The notes below the pieces were generated by a model. It was given only the letters and a program-made list of their open reading frames with translations, was not told the DNA's origin and ran no database searches. This document shows, one piece after another, positions 31,474 to 46,400 of a DNA stretch of 64,000 nt (the stretch's first letter is position 1; every line of letters starts with the position of its first letter). The position numbers and the translations under genes were made by a program. Source of the DNA: Nematostella vectensis (taxonomy: Eukaryota > Cnidaria > Anthozoa > Actiniaria > Edwardsiidae); the NCBI RefSeq assembly GCF_932526225.1, contig NC_064040.1, forward strand, positions 1,116,001 to 1,180,000, written 5' to 3'.

Positions 31474-34400
31474 ATGGCTTCCAAACAGAACCCACGAAGC
31501 AAGGAAAAGGCCAAGAAAATATCGACAATGAAACAGGACAAAGAGTTCAGTTTGAAGGATGTTCTAGATTTTGGAGGAGAAAAGGTATTTCGCCATTTTA
31601 GAATACCTCAAGTAAGTCCAAGCCTAAAGGAATCAAAGTCACTCTTCCCTGGCTCGCAGCCTTCATACCTTAAATCCTAAGTCTGAGTCTGAAAAATAAA
31701 GAGCACTAGTTTACTAAGTTGATATTCTGATGCACCAGGGAGACTATGAGATGCTTAAAAACATTGATGACAGTAGTGATATTGAGACTGGTGGCGAAGG
31801 AATGGCTTCCCTCAACAAGGACGAGGTAAGATTTGTCATTGAATGTTTATCATTAAGTATGTTTATTAATCTTACTGTAAGCATAATATATTATTTTTTT
31901 ATATGAATCATATTGTTAATGTAATATTATTTTATTTGTGGCACAGATTATTTCAGTCATACATGACCTAGGCCTTGATAAAGTAATATCTGAAGACATG
32001 GTTTATAGGTAAGTTAAATTCCATTAATGAGCTTGCCTTTGATTTCTGTTGGATGCTTTTTAGCTCAGTAATATCTGCTTGCCTAAGTCATATATTCTAT
32101 TTACCAATTAGCCCCAGTTTTGGACAAGCCATGTGTAAAAAAACTGGTTTCTATAGTAACATGAGTAGTACCTGAGATTGATTGGAAGACTGTTGTTCTA
32201 TAAGCCAGTTCAGAGTTTAAGAAAAGACCCGGGGTGACTGGGTTGAATCCATTGAATGGGACCAAATGAGCGATATTGCAGAAGAGTTTGTATGGCTGTC
32301 TTGGAGAAAAATCCTTCCTATGTTTTACAATATATGGGAAAACCAAACACATTCATGTGTTACAAACTTATTGTTTTACCTTCAACTTGTTTTGTTATGA
32401 ATACGGCCCCATAAATTATTTTTACAGATAGATTTATTTGGCACAGTGAGCTAATTTGGTCGACTTCCGCTCTCAAAACACTGATGAAAACACGCAACAA
32501 CAATTAACTTTGGTACCTCAGGTAAAAACAAAATAATTTTCGTCCACGAAATTCAAGTAATATTTTTGCTAAACAACTAAGAACATTATTGATTTGAATT
32601 TTACAGCTTAAAAATTGAAACAACACTTCTACCCATGCATTTTATACTCGGATTCGGAGTTCGCCTGTAAACTTTTACAGTATTTGTGTGAAGGAATGAC
32701 TCATGGTACTCAGAAAATCCCTCCGTAGAAATACCTTTTGCGCCTAATTCATCCCAAATTGCCTCCTATACGAAGAACAATAAAGCCCTTGCGTGTGTCA
32801 ATGAATGATTTAACCATATCTTTTAAAGCAGTTTTGAAGAAAGGATTTTTCTCCAAGACCACAATACAAACTCTCTTGTGAAATCGCTCCTTTGGTCCAA
32901 AAGAGCCCAGTCCCTCCAGGCATTTCTTAAACTCTGAACTGGCTTATTGACAGCCCTGATATGATTTCTCATGAGTCTGGGGAAGAGGATGATTCTAATG
33001 AAGAAAAAGGAACCTCTGGCAGCACAAAAACATCTTCAGTGCTCATAGAAGATACCAAGAACAAAAAGATCTCCGCAAACAAAACAGAGGCAACCCCTCA
33101 GGCTGTTCTTATCGACCAACTGACAAAGCTGGAGATACCAGAAACACAGGCTAACCTTACAGTGTCACCTGGTGGCAAGTGGTTTGACCAGGTACGCCTA
33201 GAGGCAGGGATGACCTCATACAGTAGATACTTGAAAAATTGAAAGATAACAAAGAATTAAAAAATGTGAAAAACAAACCTGAAGATGAATGCTAGCATAA
33301 CTTTGTGTATACAATAAGATAAATGAGAGCGAAAATATGATAAATATATGACAGTTTCTAATGTACATAAGAAAGCAGTATTCTTACATTATCTGTTTTT
33401 GACATTTTTTGAACATAAAAAAATAAAAAAGACACATGTAAATTGTACCATTTTCTTATGTAAAAAAGCCAGTAAATGCTGCTAAATGCTAATGTTTATC
33501 CTAAAGTTTGTTATGTTAATTTATTTATAAATTGTCATTTTATGGTGGACCAGGTGCCAGAAGATCCTCGGCCAACAGTGCAGATTCCTGTTTCCCTTAT
33601 CAGTCAGTTGCACCACAAGGCCAAGCAAGCATGGGAAAAGGATTGCACCCTCTACACTCAAAGTACAGTTTACATGCTCTTTAGCCTTCTCTTGATTGCC
33701 TACTGTAGCAAGATTGGCTAGCACATAGTCTAAACATTGATCTGCCATGCAGCCTCTTGGATTATTGATAGATTTTACGCTCAGATTTAAATAGACCTCT
33801 TGTGGCCAAAGTCGCAAAAGTTTATGACTTCCAACTTTGGCTAATGATTATTTACAAACAAGGCAGTCTAACATCAAATTAGGACACGATTAGACAGATA
33901 ACTACTGGTTTTGCACCGGCATGCGATAATGGATATTAAAATAAAAGGTCACTGGTGGTATTGGGCTCCACGATTATAGTGTTTTCTCGATTTAGTAAAG
34001 AGCAGATCCAAAGGATCAGATGGCGAGTGGCTCAGGACGGTCGTATCGTCAGGAACTCTGGGGGATAAAATTGCTGCCTTGACACTTCAAGTTCAGGTAC
34101 ATATTCCTGTAGTCTTTTATCACAATTCTGGGCAACCCAGGACATAGGCTGCCAAACCATGAATAAACTCAGATTTCATTATTATTGTTGTTGTTGTTGT
34201 TGTTGTTGTTATTATTACAGCAGTTTTACTTGTAGCTTGAAAAAGGGGTATGTTTTTAAAGCTGTTTATGTTAGTGATGTGTTGTGAATAAGGCCTTTTT
34301 TATCATAGGAGTCCCCTGTCCACCAAGTTAAAGCACTAGATCTTCTTCTTGCAATGACAAAGAAGAAAGGACGACGAGAGAGTGTTATGGCAACAGGTGG

Positions 34401-37400
34401 GGTTTTCACCATTTCTTTTACGGCCCTTCTTTGTAGCCTGCTAGGGATTTCATTTCCTCCTTGTAAAAGAGGAGAGGAAAGTTGGGATCTTTGGCCTCTT
34501 GTTGAGGTTATCTTGTTAAGTTTATTTACTACCATCCATAGATCTCAAAGCTGCACTAGATGTTGGGTAAAGGTATAATAAATAAACAATTCCTTATAAA
34601 ATAATTTATTGGCATACTTGGCCATGACAAAGTATCAAAACTTGTCGGTATAAGAGGAGAGGGAAGCTGGCCGGGATCTTTGGCCTCTTGTTGAGTTTTT
34701 CTTTAGGTTATTTTAGGTAGAATAAAGTAACTAGGTTGCTTGTGTCTGTTTTTCTCTTGGCATATTTTGATCTGCTTGTTACTGTATGATTCAGATACAT
34801 TGAAAGACCTGTGGCTTCAAGATCTACTCCCTGAGAACAGAAAATTGAGAACCTTTGCTCAGGTATTATAGTATAGCCTTTTTTGGGATATGATTCTTAA
34901 CTGTTTTACTGTGCTATTTACTTCAAGCTTGAATTGTTTGTCTGGCAATTATCCACACAACACAAATAAATGCCCCCCCTCCCCTCCCCTGTTCCATTGC
35001 TGAGAACCTACCACTATTATGCGTTAGTTGAGTTCCAGCCCTTAGTCAACAATATTGGTTCAGGGAGAGGGTGTTGCTTACAAAAGGTTCTGGTATTCAC
35101 CTACACCTGCCGAAAGGGGCGCCAAGTTTGCTAAATGAGTCAACAGTTTTGACGGGGATGGTAGATATTCTAGAATAACATTTCTTCATCTTCTTTAGCA
35201 ACCTTTCGAGTCCTTGGCAGAAGGTGGTGGCCGAAAGAGACTGATTTTGTGGCACTTTGAAGATCTTCTTAAAGCAAGATATGCAGAATTTGTGTCTTCT
35301 TTTGAGGTAAAGATATGAATTGCATCATACTTTTTCTTTACCCTTCAAACATGAGTTGCACAGGTAATCAACTATGAGACCCTTCTCCTGGGTAATAGGC
35401 CCCCTGAAGCCTCCTCTCCCTTTTGTTGAAGTGCCACATTTCTCTTATCGGGCCTTTCATCTTCACAGAATTGCTATCTTTTATTGTTCACTATTGTTAT
35501 ATTTTATTAAATTTGTTATCACTATTGCTATCTTTTATTATTGTTATCACTATTGTTATCTTTTATTATTGTTATCACTATTGTTATATCTTTTATTATT
35601 GTTATCACTATTGTTATATCTTTTATTATTGTTATCACTATTGTTATATCTTTTATTATTGTTATCACTATTGTTATATCTTTTATTATTGTTATCACTA
35701 TTGTTATATCTTTTATTATTGTTATCACTATTGTTATCTTTTATTATTGTTATCACTATTGTTATCTTTTATTATTGTTATCACTATTGTTATCTTTTAT
35801 TATTGTTATCACTATTGTTATCTTTTATTATTGTTATCACTATTGTTATCTTTTATTATTGTTATCACTATTGCTATCTTTTATTATTGTTATCACTATT
35901 GTTATATTTTATTGTTGTTATCACTATTGTTATCTTTTATTGTTGTTATCACTATTGTTATATCTTTTATTATTGTTATCACTATTGTTATCTTTTATTA
36001 TTGTTATCACTATTGCTATCTTTTATTATTGTTATCACTATTGTTATCTTTTATTATTGTTATCATTATTGTTATCTTTTATTATTGTTATCACTATTGT
36101 TATCTTTTTATATTGTTATCACTATTGTTATCTTTTATTATTGTTATCACTATTGTTATCTTTTATTATTATTATCACTATTGTTATATTTTATTATTGT
36201 TATCACTATTGTTATATCTTTTATTATTGTTATCACTATTGTTATATCTTTTATTGATGTTATCACTATTGTTATATTTTATTATTGTTATCACTATTGT
36301 TATCATTCTTTTTGTATAAAGAGACTTCTTGGTGACAGTTTGCCTGAGATCAGGAACAAGGCCCTTGGTAAGTCATAATCTTGTTATTTAAAATGCAATA
36401 ATGATCAATTCAGTATTTCTTTTTTATTTTGTTTCGCAGGGTCTATTTATGATCTTCTTTCCGAGAGACCTGAGCAGGAGCAGGTAGAACACTTTTACTG
36501 CTGGTATAGCAACTATTGTAATATCCCACAACTTTTTGTTTGAATATGATTTTCACATACAATGGATGTAATTGGTCTTCTGTTATGGGACAGGTTTAGG
36601 TTAGAATTGATTTAAGTAATAGTTTTTGTGCTTTGAATTAATTATGCATTTCCATGCATCCATGATTAGCTAAAGTTGATCCAGGTTATGAATGAATACC
36701 TGGGCTCCACCTAAGGCTTAGCTGAAAACTAGAAACTTGCTTTTGGCTCAGCTAGTCCCCTATCCTATTTTCTCCTTTACAGTTCCTGCTTCGACTACTT
36801 GTTAATAAAGTTGGTGATCCAGACCGGAAGATTGCATCCAAGGCTTCACACCTAATAAGATGCTTGGGTAAGCCAATATTATAATGGTTTGGGAGTGAGA
36901 ACTAGGGTTTTATTCCTCTTGATTCCTCTTGTTCTAGTAAACAAGCATCCAAATATGAAAATGGTTGTAACCCAAGCAGTGGAATATCTCCTGTATCGTC
37001 CAAACATTGGAGTCAAAGCACAGTATGTACAATATATCCTTTGCCAAGTCTAAGCCAAGTATGAACACATCATCATCAACGATTGTACAGTATATAAATT
37101 TGATTTTAATGCTTTGCCAAGTACTAACACATTGGGGCAAAGCCCATGCATACATTTGATTTTAATCCTTTGCCAAGTCTTTCCCAAGTACTAACACATT
37201 AGTGTCAAAGCCTATGTTCTTCTGCAAATGTGCTCTCAACAGTTTTTTTAAGCAGAATTGATGTATTTTAATAAGATCCTTCTGCAATTGACTTGTGTTA
37301 ACACTGCTAGTAATAATTTCATATTGTAATAATGTTCATTGTTTACTTTTCCCTGGAATGTTGCTGTAAGCATCTGATAGTCTTTCCATTGTATATAGAT

Positions 37401-40400
37401 ATTACTCCATCTGCTTCCTTAACCAAATGGTCCTTGGCCAGCAAGACACAGAGCTGGCCATCAAGCTGATTACCATATATTTCTCTTTTTTCAAGGTGGG
37501 TATTTTTCTATCAGTCATCATGATCTAGCTTGGTTTAAATGGACGAGTAAAAGCATACTGTATTCCCAAAATGCTGCTTAATGCAATTGGATGGTGCAAT
37601 GCGTCACTAAACATTTTCTTGTGTTATATTTAATTGATTTATAGGGTACAAATTGGATTCTTTCAGAGTTTTGTAGCAAAAGGTGAAGTGGAGACCAAAA
37701 TGCTAAGTGCACTGTTAACAGGAATCAACAGAGCTTTTCCTTATGTGAAAGGTGGGTCTGGTGTTGGTGTATAAATCATGTATAGAACACCTTTGTTTTT
37801 ATTTCAAATAATGTTCGATCAGCTTAGAGTAGTCATTACTATGCCATTAACATTTACATTTTAAGATTATATATGAAATGGCACAACATAAATGTATAAA
37901 CAGCACATAGAAAAAGATGACTTGTTGAGATCAGAGGTTAGATAAAGATGATGAGTCCAGATCATAGTACTGACCAAATATGATACTTCAAAATAATCAG
38001 ATGAAGAAGTGCGGGTTTTTTTTTTCAAAGTCGTTTTCATCAACTTGCATTGATTGTAGTACTGGGAATCAGGAGAAATAGTCAATTGACTGTTTATCTC
38101 AAGCAACAAACTACAAATTTCAACTGGGAAAGATCAAGACTTGCCAATAACTGAAAAAGATAAAAAACTACATATCTTAATTCTGATTAGATAATTTGAA
38201 TTAAGCGGCTTGACTATTTGATGTTTGGTTTTTGTTTCGGTCCACAGGAAATGATGAGATGTACAATGAGCAGTTTGACACTATTTTTCGTGTGGTTCAT
38301 ATCAGCAGCTTCAATACTAGTGTCCAGGCCCTCATGCTGCTTCTGCAAGTCATGAGTTCAAGGTACTGGTCTCTTGTCCTACAGACAATCTACCTCCGCT
38401 CTCTTGTTCCAGAGATAACCTGTCTCTGATCTCTTGTTCCAGAGATAACCTGTCTCTGATCTCTTGTTCCAGAGATAACCTGTCTCTGGTGTTTTGTTCC
38501 ACAGATAACTTGTCTCTGATTTCTTGTTCCACAGACAATCTGTCTCTGATGTCTTGTTCCAAAGACAATCTGTTTCTGATTTCTTGTTATTCGGACAATC
38601 TACCTCTGATGTTTTGTACCAAACACAATCTGTGTCTGATCTCTTGTTCCACAGACAATCAGTCTTGTTTCAAAGATTTTCTCTCTGATCTATTGTCCCA
38701 CAAACAATTTGTCTCTGATCTCTTTTCCAAGGACGATATGTCTCTGATCTCTTGTTCCACAGATAATCTGTCTCTTATCTGTTGTTCCACAAACACTTTG
38801 TCCCTGATCTCTTGTTCCACAGGCAGTCTGTCTCCGATAGATTCTACCAAGCCCTCTACACCAAGATGCTGGATCCAAATCTCTGCACGTCTTCCAAACA
38901 GGCTATGTTTTTAAACATCCTATTTAAATCCATGAAGACTGATACATCACTGGCTAGAGTCAAGGTAAGGCAAATTATTTGAGTTCAGTTTTACATGTTT
39001 TTAGAAAAGTATTTGTTTTTGTGGGAGAATTTGCCATTTGTACAGGTTTGTCCTTCTACTTTGGAGTCATCATCTTGGTTTCTAGAAATGACTCATAGTC
39101 TTCATTATCTATCCATTTTGTACTTTTGCTCGCATGTTTGTTTTTGTTTTATTCTCAAGATTAAAATCTTACTAAATTATCATAACTTTTTAGACACCCT
39201 GCAGAACGATATTGTTATTATTAGCAGTTCCATTCCATTGTCAAGGCTGCTACATTGCATGTCTGTTGGTTTTAATGCCTTTTCTCTTCATTATGGACAA
39301 GGTATTCATATATTTTCTACCTTGTGTTTGAAGGCATTTGTGAAAAGATTACTGCAAGTGTGCTGTTCTCAACACCCTTCTCTTGTCTGTGGTTCACTTT
39401 TTCTTGTTTCTGAAGTAAGATTATGATGTTTGCTACTTTCATTGGCATTTTTCTGTGTATTTAATTATGTTATTTCTCTTCCTACAACATTTATTTATAT
39501 GATTACTGGATCATATTTTATCTTTTCTTGTTGCAGTTACTCAAAATCAAGCCAGGAATAAAGAGTTTGATAGAGCAATCAGAGGTTAGCTAATAATAAT
39601 TGGTAGTATAGAATACTATAAACAATAACAACTCCTTCCAGTTGAAAGATAAGAATCACAACATTCTGTACAAAATCTCGGTCAGACTGGAGAGTATGCA
39701 GTCTAGCTAGTTCCTGTTTGCCAGGCCCATACCCTGGATTTGGGTTGGGGTAAGGGCGTTTTTAAAGCACCTATTAAAACTTCAAATATATTTTCTTAGT
39801 CACAGGGTGTTTTTAAGTGTAACTCGACTTGACTTGAGCCATCAAGAATATAGTACGTAGTTTTTTTTTTAAATAATACTTATCTAGAAACAACAACAAA
39901 ACAGGTGGTGTGTCTGCACCCAGATGGATTAAAATTTTTGTCAGGGAATCCAAGCTTAGGCTTTATCCTTTTTATTACCTCGAGAATGGGTTTATTCTGT
40001 TGTATTCCTAGGATAATGATGATGAAGAACATTTCGTTGATATACCGAATGATGATGATGATGATGAAAGCCCAAGTGCAAGACAGCCTTGTGCCCCATG
40101 TCCTGAGCGCTACGATATGAAGCACAGGAATCCCCTCTACTGCCACGCGGAAAGATCTTGTCTGTGGGAGGTGACTGGGTTATCTGGACACTACCATCCC
40201 TCAGTCAGTCATTTCGCCAACCTGTTACAGAAGGTGCATCAGCCATTCATGTTTTCTCAAAATGTGAATCACGCATTGTGGAACATATTATCTCTAAATG
40301 TTATCTTTCATTGGGCAATGTGTTAACTCAGAAGTTAAATCAATCATTGGGCAATGTGTTAACTCAAAAAGTGAATCATTTATTGGTCAATGTGTTAACT

Positions 40401-43400
40401 CAAAAGGTGAATCGGTCATTGGGCAATGTGTTAACTTAAAAGAGGAATCAGTCAGTTGGTCAATGTCTCAAACTCAAAAGGTAGACCAATTAAATAGCAA
40501 TGCTCAATCTATTCAAGTATGTAGAATCATTCTTGTGAGGACTAGATGGTTGTTTGGGTAAATTTTGTCTTGCAAATGTTTTCATAGAGAAAGATAACTC
40601 AAGCTTTTACTGTTAGTGGTGATCACAGGCAATCGATGGAAATTAAGTTTGGGTTTCTATAAAAATAATATTTCAATGACAAGGGTAATTGTCAGAATTA
40701 GGTTCAACGTTGTTATTGTATACACCTATTTCAAAAAAGACTGCACTGCAGAATCCATGTGTCGTAACCTGCAATGATTCACGAATAACGTATAAAAGCC
40801 ATGCAAATGTTCGCAGGCACATAAACAAGAATGTGAAAGCTTCCCAGACCTGTTTGCTGATCTATTTGATACCCATGGAAAACTGCGTGTTACGACACAT
40901 GGATTCTCTGAGTGCAACCTCATTTGAAATAGATGTATAAATATTTGTTTGTTTGTATTAGGGAGAGCCCATTCAGTACAATGGAGACCCTTTACAAGAC
41001 TTCACACTTATGAGGTACATATTATATAACACTCTACGCTCCACCCCTACACTCAACCTCTCCTTTGTGGCAGCCCCTGTTACATACACGATCACTATGG
41101 CTACAGCCTATGGACTATCTCTGCCTGCATGTCTTCCTCTTATTAAAACACTTTGTTTGTTCTCCTTGTCAAGGTTCCTTGATCGTTTTGTTTACAAAAA
41201 CCCCAAGACAAAGGCAAAAGGTAAGGTGTGTGAGGACATGCTTGCATGCATTACATGAATTCTGTTTTATTCTTCATGGACTTTTTTTTTCCTTAGACCA
41301 TGGTGGTTCTCTGATGCAGGTACTGACATTTCTCATATCCTATATCCAATTTACCTTACCTTACCTTGTACATTTTATCGTTAAGAGATCTAAAGATAAT
41401 TCTATCTTACCTTAAAAATAAATTTTCTCTTTTACAGCCCAAGAATATCTCATTGCGACTACTAGAAGAACCAGGTGAAGAAATGTTTTACATTTACCAA
41501 GTTGACACCAAACGCCTATTTATAATTCAGCATCTTTGTTACATTGTTAGTACCTCTACTAACTATGCCCACAGTAAACTTTTATTAAAACGTTATCTGT
41601 CCCACAGTAAAGAATGTATCCATCTAACTGAAAGTTCATTTGTGCTACAGTTAACTCAAAAATGTATCTGAACAAGGAAGAAAAGGACATACGAGAGGAT
41701 GAAGTGTTTTTCTATAGGTAAAGTACAAAAGATTATCATGACCATACCACTGTATTTTACAGATATTTCATACGAACCCTGCTTTTATGTTGTGTAGGTA
41801 TTTCAAGACTAAAGCCCACGAGGAAGAATCCAAAAAAAAGAAAAGTGAGAATGACTTGAATGACTTCGACAAAGGTAAGGTGCAACCTTTCTATTTATAT
41901 CATTCACATGTTTCGCAGGAGTGAAACAGGGGTGGATGATGTCATCCACACTCTTTAACTTCTACCTCTCTAGCCTTACTATCAAATAAGATATAACACA
42001 ATTTGTCTGGACAAAACGCAAAAAGAGAAAGTGCGTTTAAATGAGCCTTGTATAAAGACATCGCTAGTTAATAAAAATGTGTAAAAAACTGACAGATAAA
42101 AAGGTACCATTACATAAATCTGTACATATTTATTCATTTTTTATTTTATTTATTTGGAGTTACACCTGAAAAGGTGCCACCTAAACGATAGGATGATCAC
42201 CCCCCCCCCCCCCCGCCGTTTACTTTTAAGCAGGCCCCCCCCTCCCCCGGGTAGTCTTGAAGCACCACTGTTATGCGCTCCTCTGTTCAATTCTTCTAGA
42301 CGACAGTAACGACATGAGTGGTAACGTGCATTTTGACTTTGCCAGGTGAGTAAAAAAACAATTCTACTTTTCTTGCAACTTGCAACACAAAAAATGCATT
42401 GCAATTCGCAAAAAGGGGATGGTACACGTTGAAGTCTTCTTGCATGTCGCAATGGGGTATTTCCAGCATTTAACTATTATTTAGCTGTAGAAGGTGTGTG
42501 TTTGTGTAGACTCTGTAGATTTGTCAAAAAGTTCGTCAGAAAGGGCTAATTTTAAGATTAAAAGGCCAAGGGGAGCTTTAATTCAAGCATTTTACTTACT
42601 GATTTTACTTTCGTTTTTGCTGTGTAGAGAACTAAAAAAAACCAAAAAGGAAAAGAAATCTGATGATGGAAGTAGCGGTACAGACAGCGGAGACGAGCTG
42701 AATGATGACAGCGAGGCAGAAGGTTTGTAGAGGAATTTTTCTCGAACAAACATAAATAGTGGATGTGATAAATTGGTCATACCAGTAGAACTGAAATGGA
42801 GCTTTGGTCAGAACATAAATATCTAAATATTGCTCTTACGTCCCATATTGCAATTAACTTGTTCTCTCAGAATTTGACTATGAAGACATGGAAGCCGAAG
42901 ACGAGGAAGAAGGTGTGTGTTAAAGCCCCTAGTATCAAACAAATTATTTTATCGATATTTGATATAAATCCTGGCGTAAATTTACGAATTTTGGGATCTT
43001 TTTGTCCATTTCGGCCTAAAAGTTAATCTTTATGCGATTGCAATTTTACTTCCGGTTGAATAAACGGCGGAAATAAATTTACCCCATAGATTTAAACACC
43101 AATTTGATGGTTTTTGCGCTTAAATAAAACGACCCTCTTAGATTTTAACAGCTACAAAAATGTTTTAACGGAAAATTTGATTGATGCTCAAGAGCAAGAT
43201 GACAGACCCCTCTGTGCAGATAAGCATTCCCATCATATATAAGATGACAGACCCCTCTGTGCAGATAAGCATTCCCATCATATATAAGATGACAGATCCC
43301 TCTGTGCAGATAAGCATTCCCATCATATATAAGATGACAGACCCCTCTGTGCAGATAAGAATTCCCATCATATATAAGATGACAGATCCCTCTGTGCAGA

Positions 43401-46400
43401 TAAGCATTCCCATCATATATAAGATGACAGACCCCTCTGTGCAGATAAGCATTCCCATCATATATAAGATGACAGACCCCTCTGTGCAGATAAGAAATCC
43501 CATCATATATAAGATGACAGATCCCTCTGTGCAGATAAGCATTCCCATCATATATAAGATGACAGATCCCTCTGTGCAGATAAGCATTCCCATCATATAT
43601 AAGATGACAGACCCCTCTGTGCAGATAAGCATTCCGGGAATGCTTATCTGCACAGAGGGGTCTGTCATCTTATATATGATGGGAATCCCATCATATATAA
43701 GATGACAGACCCCTCTGTGCAGATAAGCATTCCCATCATATATAAGATGACAGATCCCTCTGTGCAGATAAGCATTCCCATCATATATAAGATGACAGAT
43801 CCCTCTGTGCAGATAAGCATTCCCATCATATATAAGATGACAGACCCCTCTGTGCAGATAAGCATTCCCATCTTATATAAGATGACAGATCCCTCTGAGC
43901 AGATAAGAATTCCCTTCATATATAAGAATAGGATCAATGCAATGTATGCAATCCTTATTTTTTTTTCCGCTTTTACAGAACCTCCTGATCCGAAAAGAAA
44001 GTTGACCGACCGGGACTATGAAAAGGTATATATCTCTCAAAGCTGAATGTCTTATTACAGGCTATCTTTTAAGATATGTTACTTAAAAGTAACATAATTT
44101 CTGTCCATGATAACACTCAATAAATGTCTTTTTACAGGCTATCCTTGGTAACATAAGATCCGTCCATGATAACACTCAATAAATGTCTTATTACAGGCTA
44201 TCCTTGGTAACATAAGATCCGTCCATGATAACACTCAATAAATGTCGTATTACAGGCTATCCTTGGTAACATAAGATACGTCCATGATAACACTCAATAA
44301 ATGTCTTATTACAGGCTATCCTTGGTAACATAAGATCCGTCCATGATAACACTCAATAAATGTCTTATTACAGGCTATCCTTGGTAACATAAGATCCGTC
44401 CATGGTAACACTCAATAAATGTCTTATTACAGGCTATGCTTGGTAACATAAGATCCTTCCATGATAACACTCAATAAATGTCTTATTATAGGCTATCCTT
44501 GGTAACATAAGATACGTCCATGATAACACTCAATAAATGTCTTGTTACAGGCTATCCTTGGTAACATAAGCTCCGTCCATGATAACACTCAATAAATGCC
44601 GTATTACAGGCTATCCTTGGTAACATAAGATACGTCCATGATAACACTCAATAAATGTCTTGTTACAGGCTATCCTTGGTAACATAAGATCCGTCCATGA
44701 TAACACTCAATAAATGTCGTACTACAGGCTACCCTTGGTAACATAAGCTCCGTCCATGGTAACACTCAATAAATGTCTTATTACAGGCTATCCTTGGTAA
44801 CATAAGATACGTCCATGATAACACTCAATAAATGTCGTATTAAAGGTTATCCTTGGTAACATAAGATCTGTCCATGATAACACTCAATAAATGTCTTATT
44901 ACAGACTGTCCTTGGTAACATAAGATCCGATCATGATAACACTCAATAAATGTCTTATTACAGGCTATGCTTGGTAACATAAGATCCTTCCATGATAACA
45001 CTCAATAAATGTCTTATTACAGGTTATGCTTGGTAACATAAGATCCTTCCATGATAACACTCAATAAATGTCGTATTACAGGCTATCCTTGGTAACATAA
45101 GGTCCTTCCATGATAACACTCAATAAATGTCTTATTACAGGCTATGCTTGGTAACATAAGATCCTTCCATGATAACACTCAATAAATGTCGTACTACAGG
45201 CTACCCTTGGTAACATAAGCTCCGTCCATGGTAACACTCAATAAATGTCTTATTACAGGCTATCCTTGGTAACATAAGATACGTCCATGATAACACTCAA
45301 TAAATGTCGTATTAAAGGTTATCCTTGGTAACATAAGATCTGTCCATGATAACACTCAATAAATGTCTTATTACAGACTGTCCTTGGTAACATAAGATCC
45401 GATCATGATAACACTCAATAAATGTCTTATTACAGGCTATGCTTGGTAACATAAGATCCTTCCATGATAACACTCAATAAATGTCTTATTACAGGTTATG
45501 CTTGGTAACATAAGATCCTTCCATGATAACACTCAATAAATGTCGTATTACAGGCTATCCTTGGTAACATAAGGTCCTTCCATGATAACACTCAATAAAT
45601 GTCTTATTACAGGCTATGCTTGGTAACATAAGATCCTTCCATGATAACACTCAATAAATGTCGTATTACAGGCTATCCTTGGTAACATAAGATACGTCCA
45701 TGATAACACTCAATAAATGTCTTATTACAGGCTATCCTTGGTAACATAAGATCCGTCCATGATAACACTCAATAAATGTCTTATTACAGGCTATCCTTGC
45801 TAACATAAGATCCGTCCATGGTAACACTCAATAAATGTCTTATTACATGCTATCCTTGGTAGCATAAGATCCGTCCATGATAACACTCAATAAATGTCTT
45901 ATTACAGGCTATCCTTGGTAACATAAGATCCGTCCATGATAACACTCAATAAATGTCTTAGTACAGGCTATGCTTGGTAACATAAGCTCCGTCCATGATA
46001 ACACTCAATAAATGTCTTATTACAGGTTATCCTTGGTAACATAAGATCCGTCCATGATAACACTCAATAAATGTCTTATTACAGGCTATCCTTGGTAACA
46101 TAAGCTCCGTCCATGATAACACTCAATAAATGTCTTATTATAGGCTATCCTTGATAACATAAGATCCGTCCATGATAACACTCAATAAATGTCTTATTAC
46201 AGGTTATCCTTGATAACATAAGCTCCGTCCATGATAACACTCAATAAATGTCTTATTATAGGCTACCCTTGGTAACATAAGCTCCGTCCATGGTAACACT
46301 CAATAAATGTCTTATTACAGGTTATCCTTGGTAACATAAGATCCGTCCATGATAACACTCAATAAATGTCTTATTATAGGCTATCCTTGGACAAACATAA

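Noticed and set aside
35374-36378. 334- and 298-residue ORFs over the TTATTATTG array
   Set aside because: Low-complexity translation of a minisatellite with a period that is a multiple of three; it lies in a CEBPZ intron between well-supported exons.
43165-43937. Repetitive MTDPSVQISIPIIYK ORFs on both strands
   Set aside because: Produced by the 45-bp period and symmetric sequence; no start context or homology beyond the repeat.
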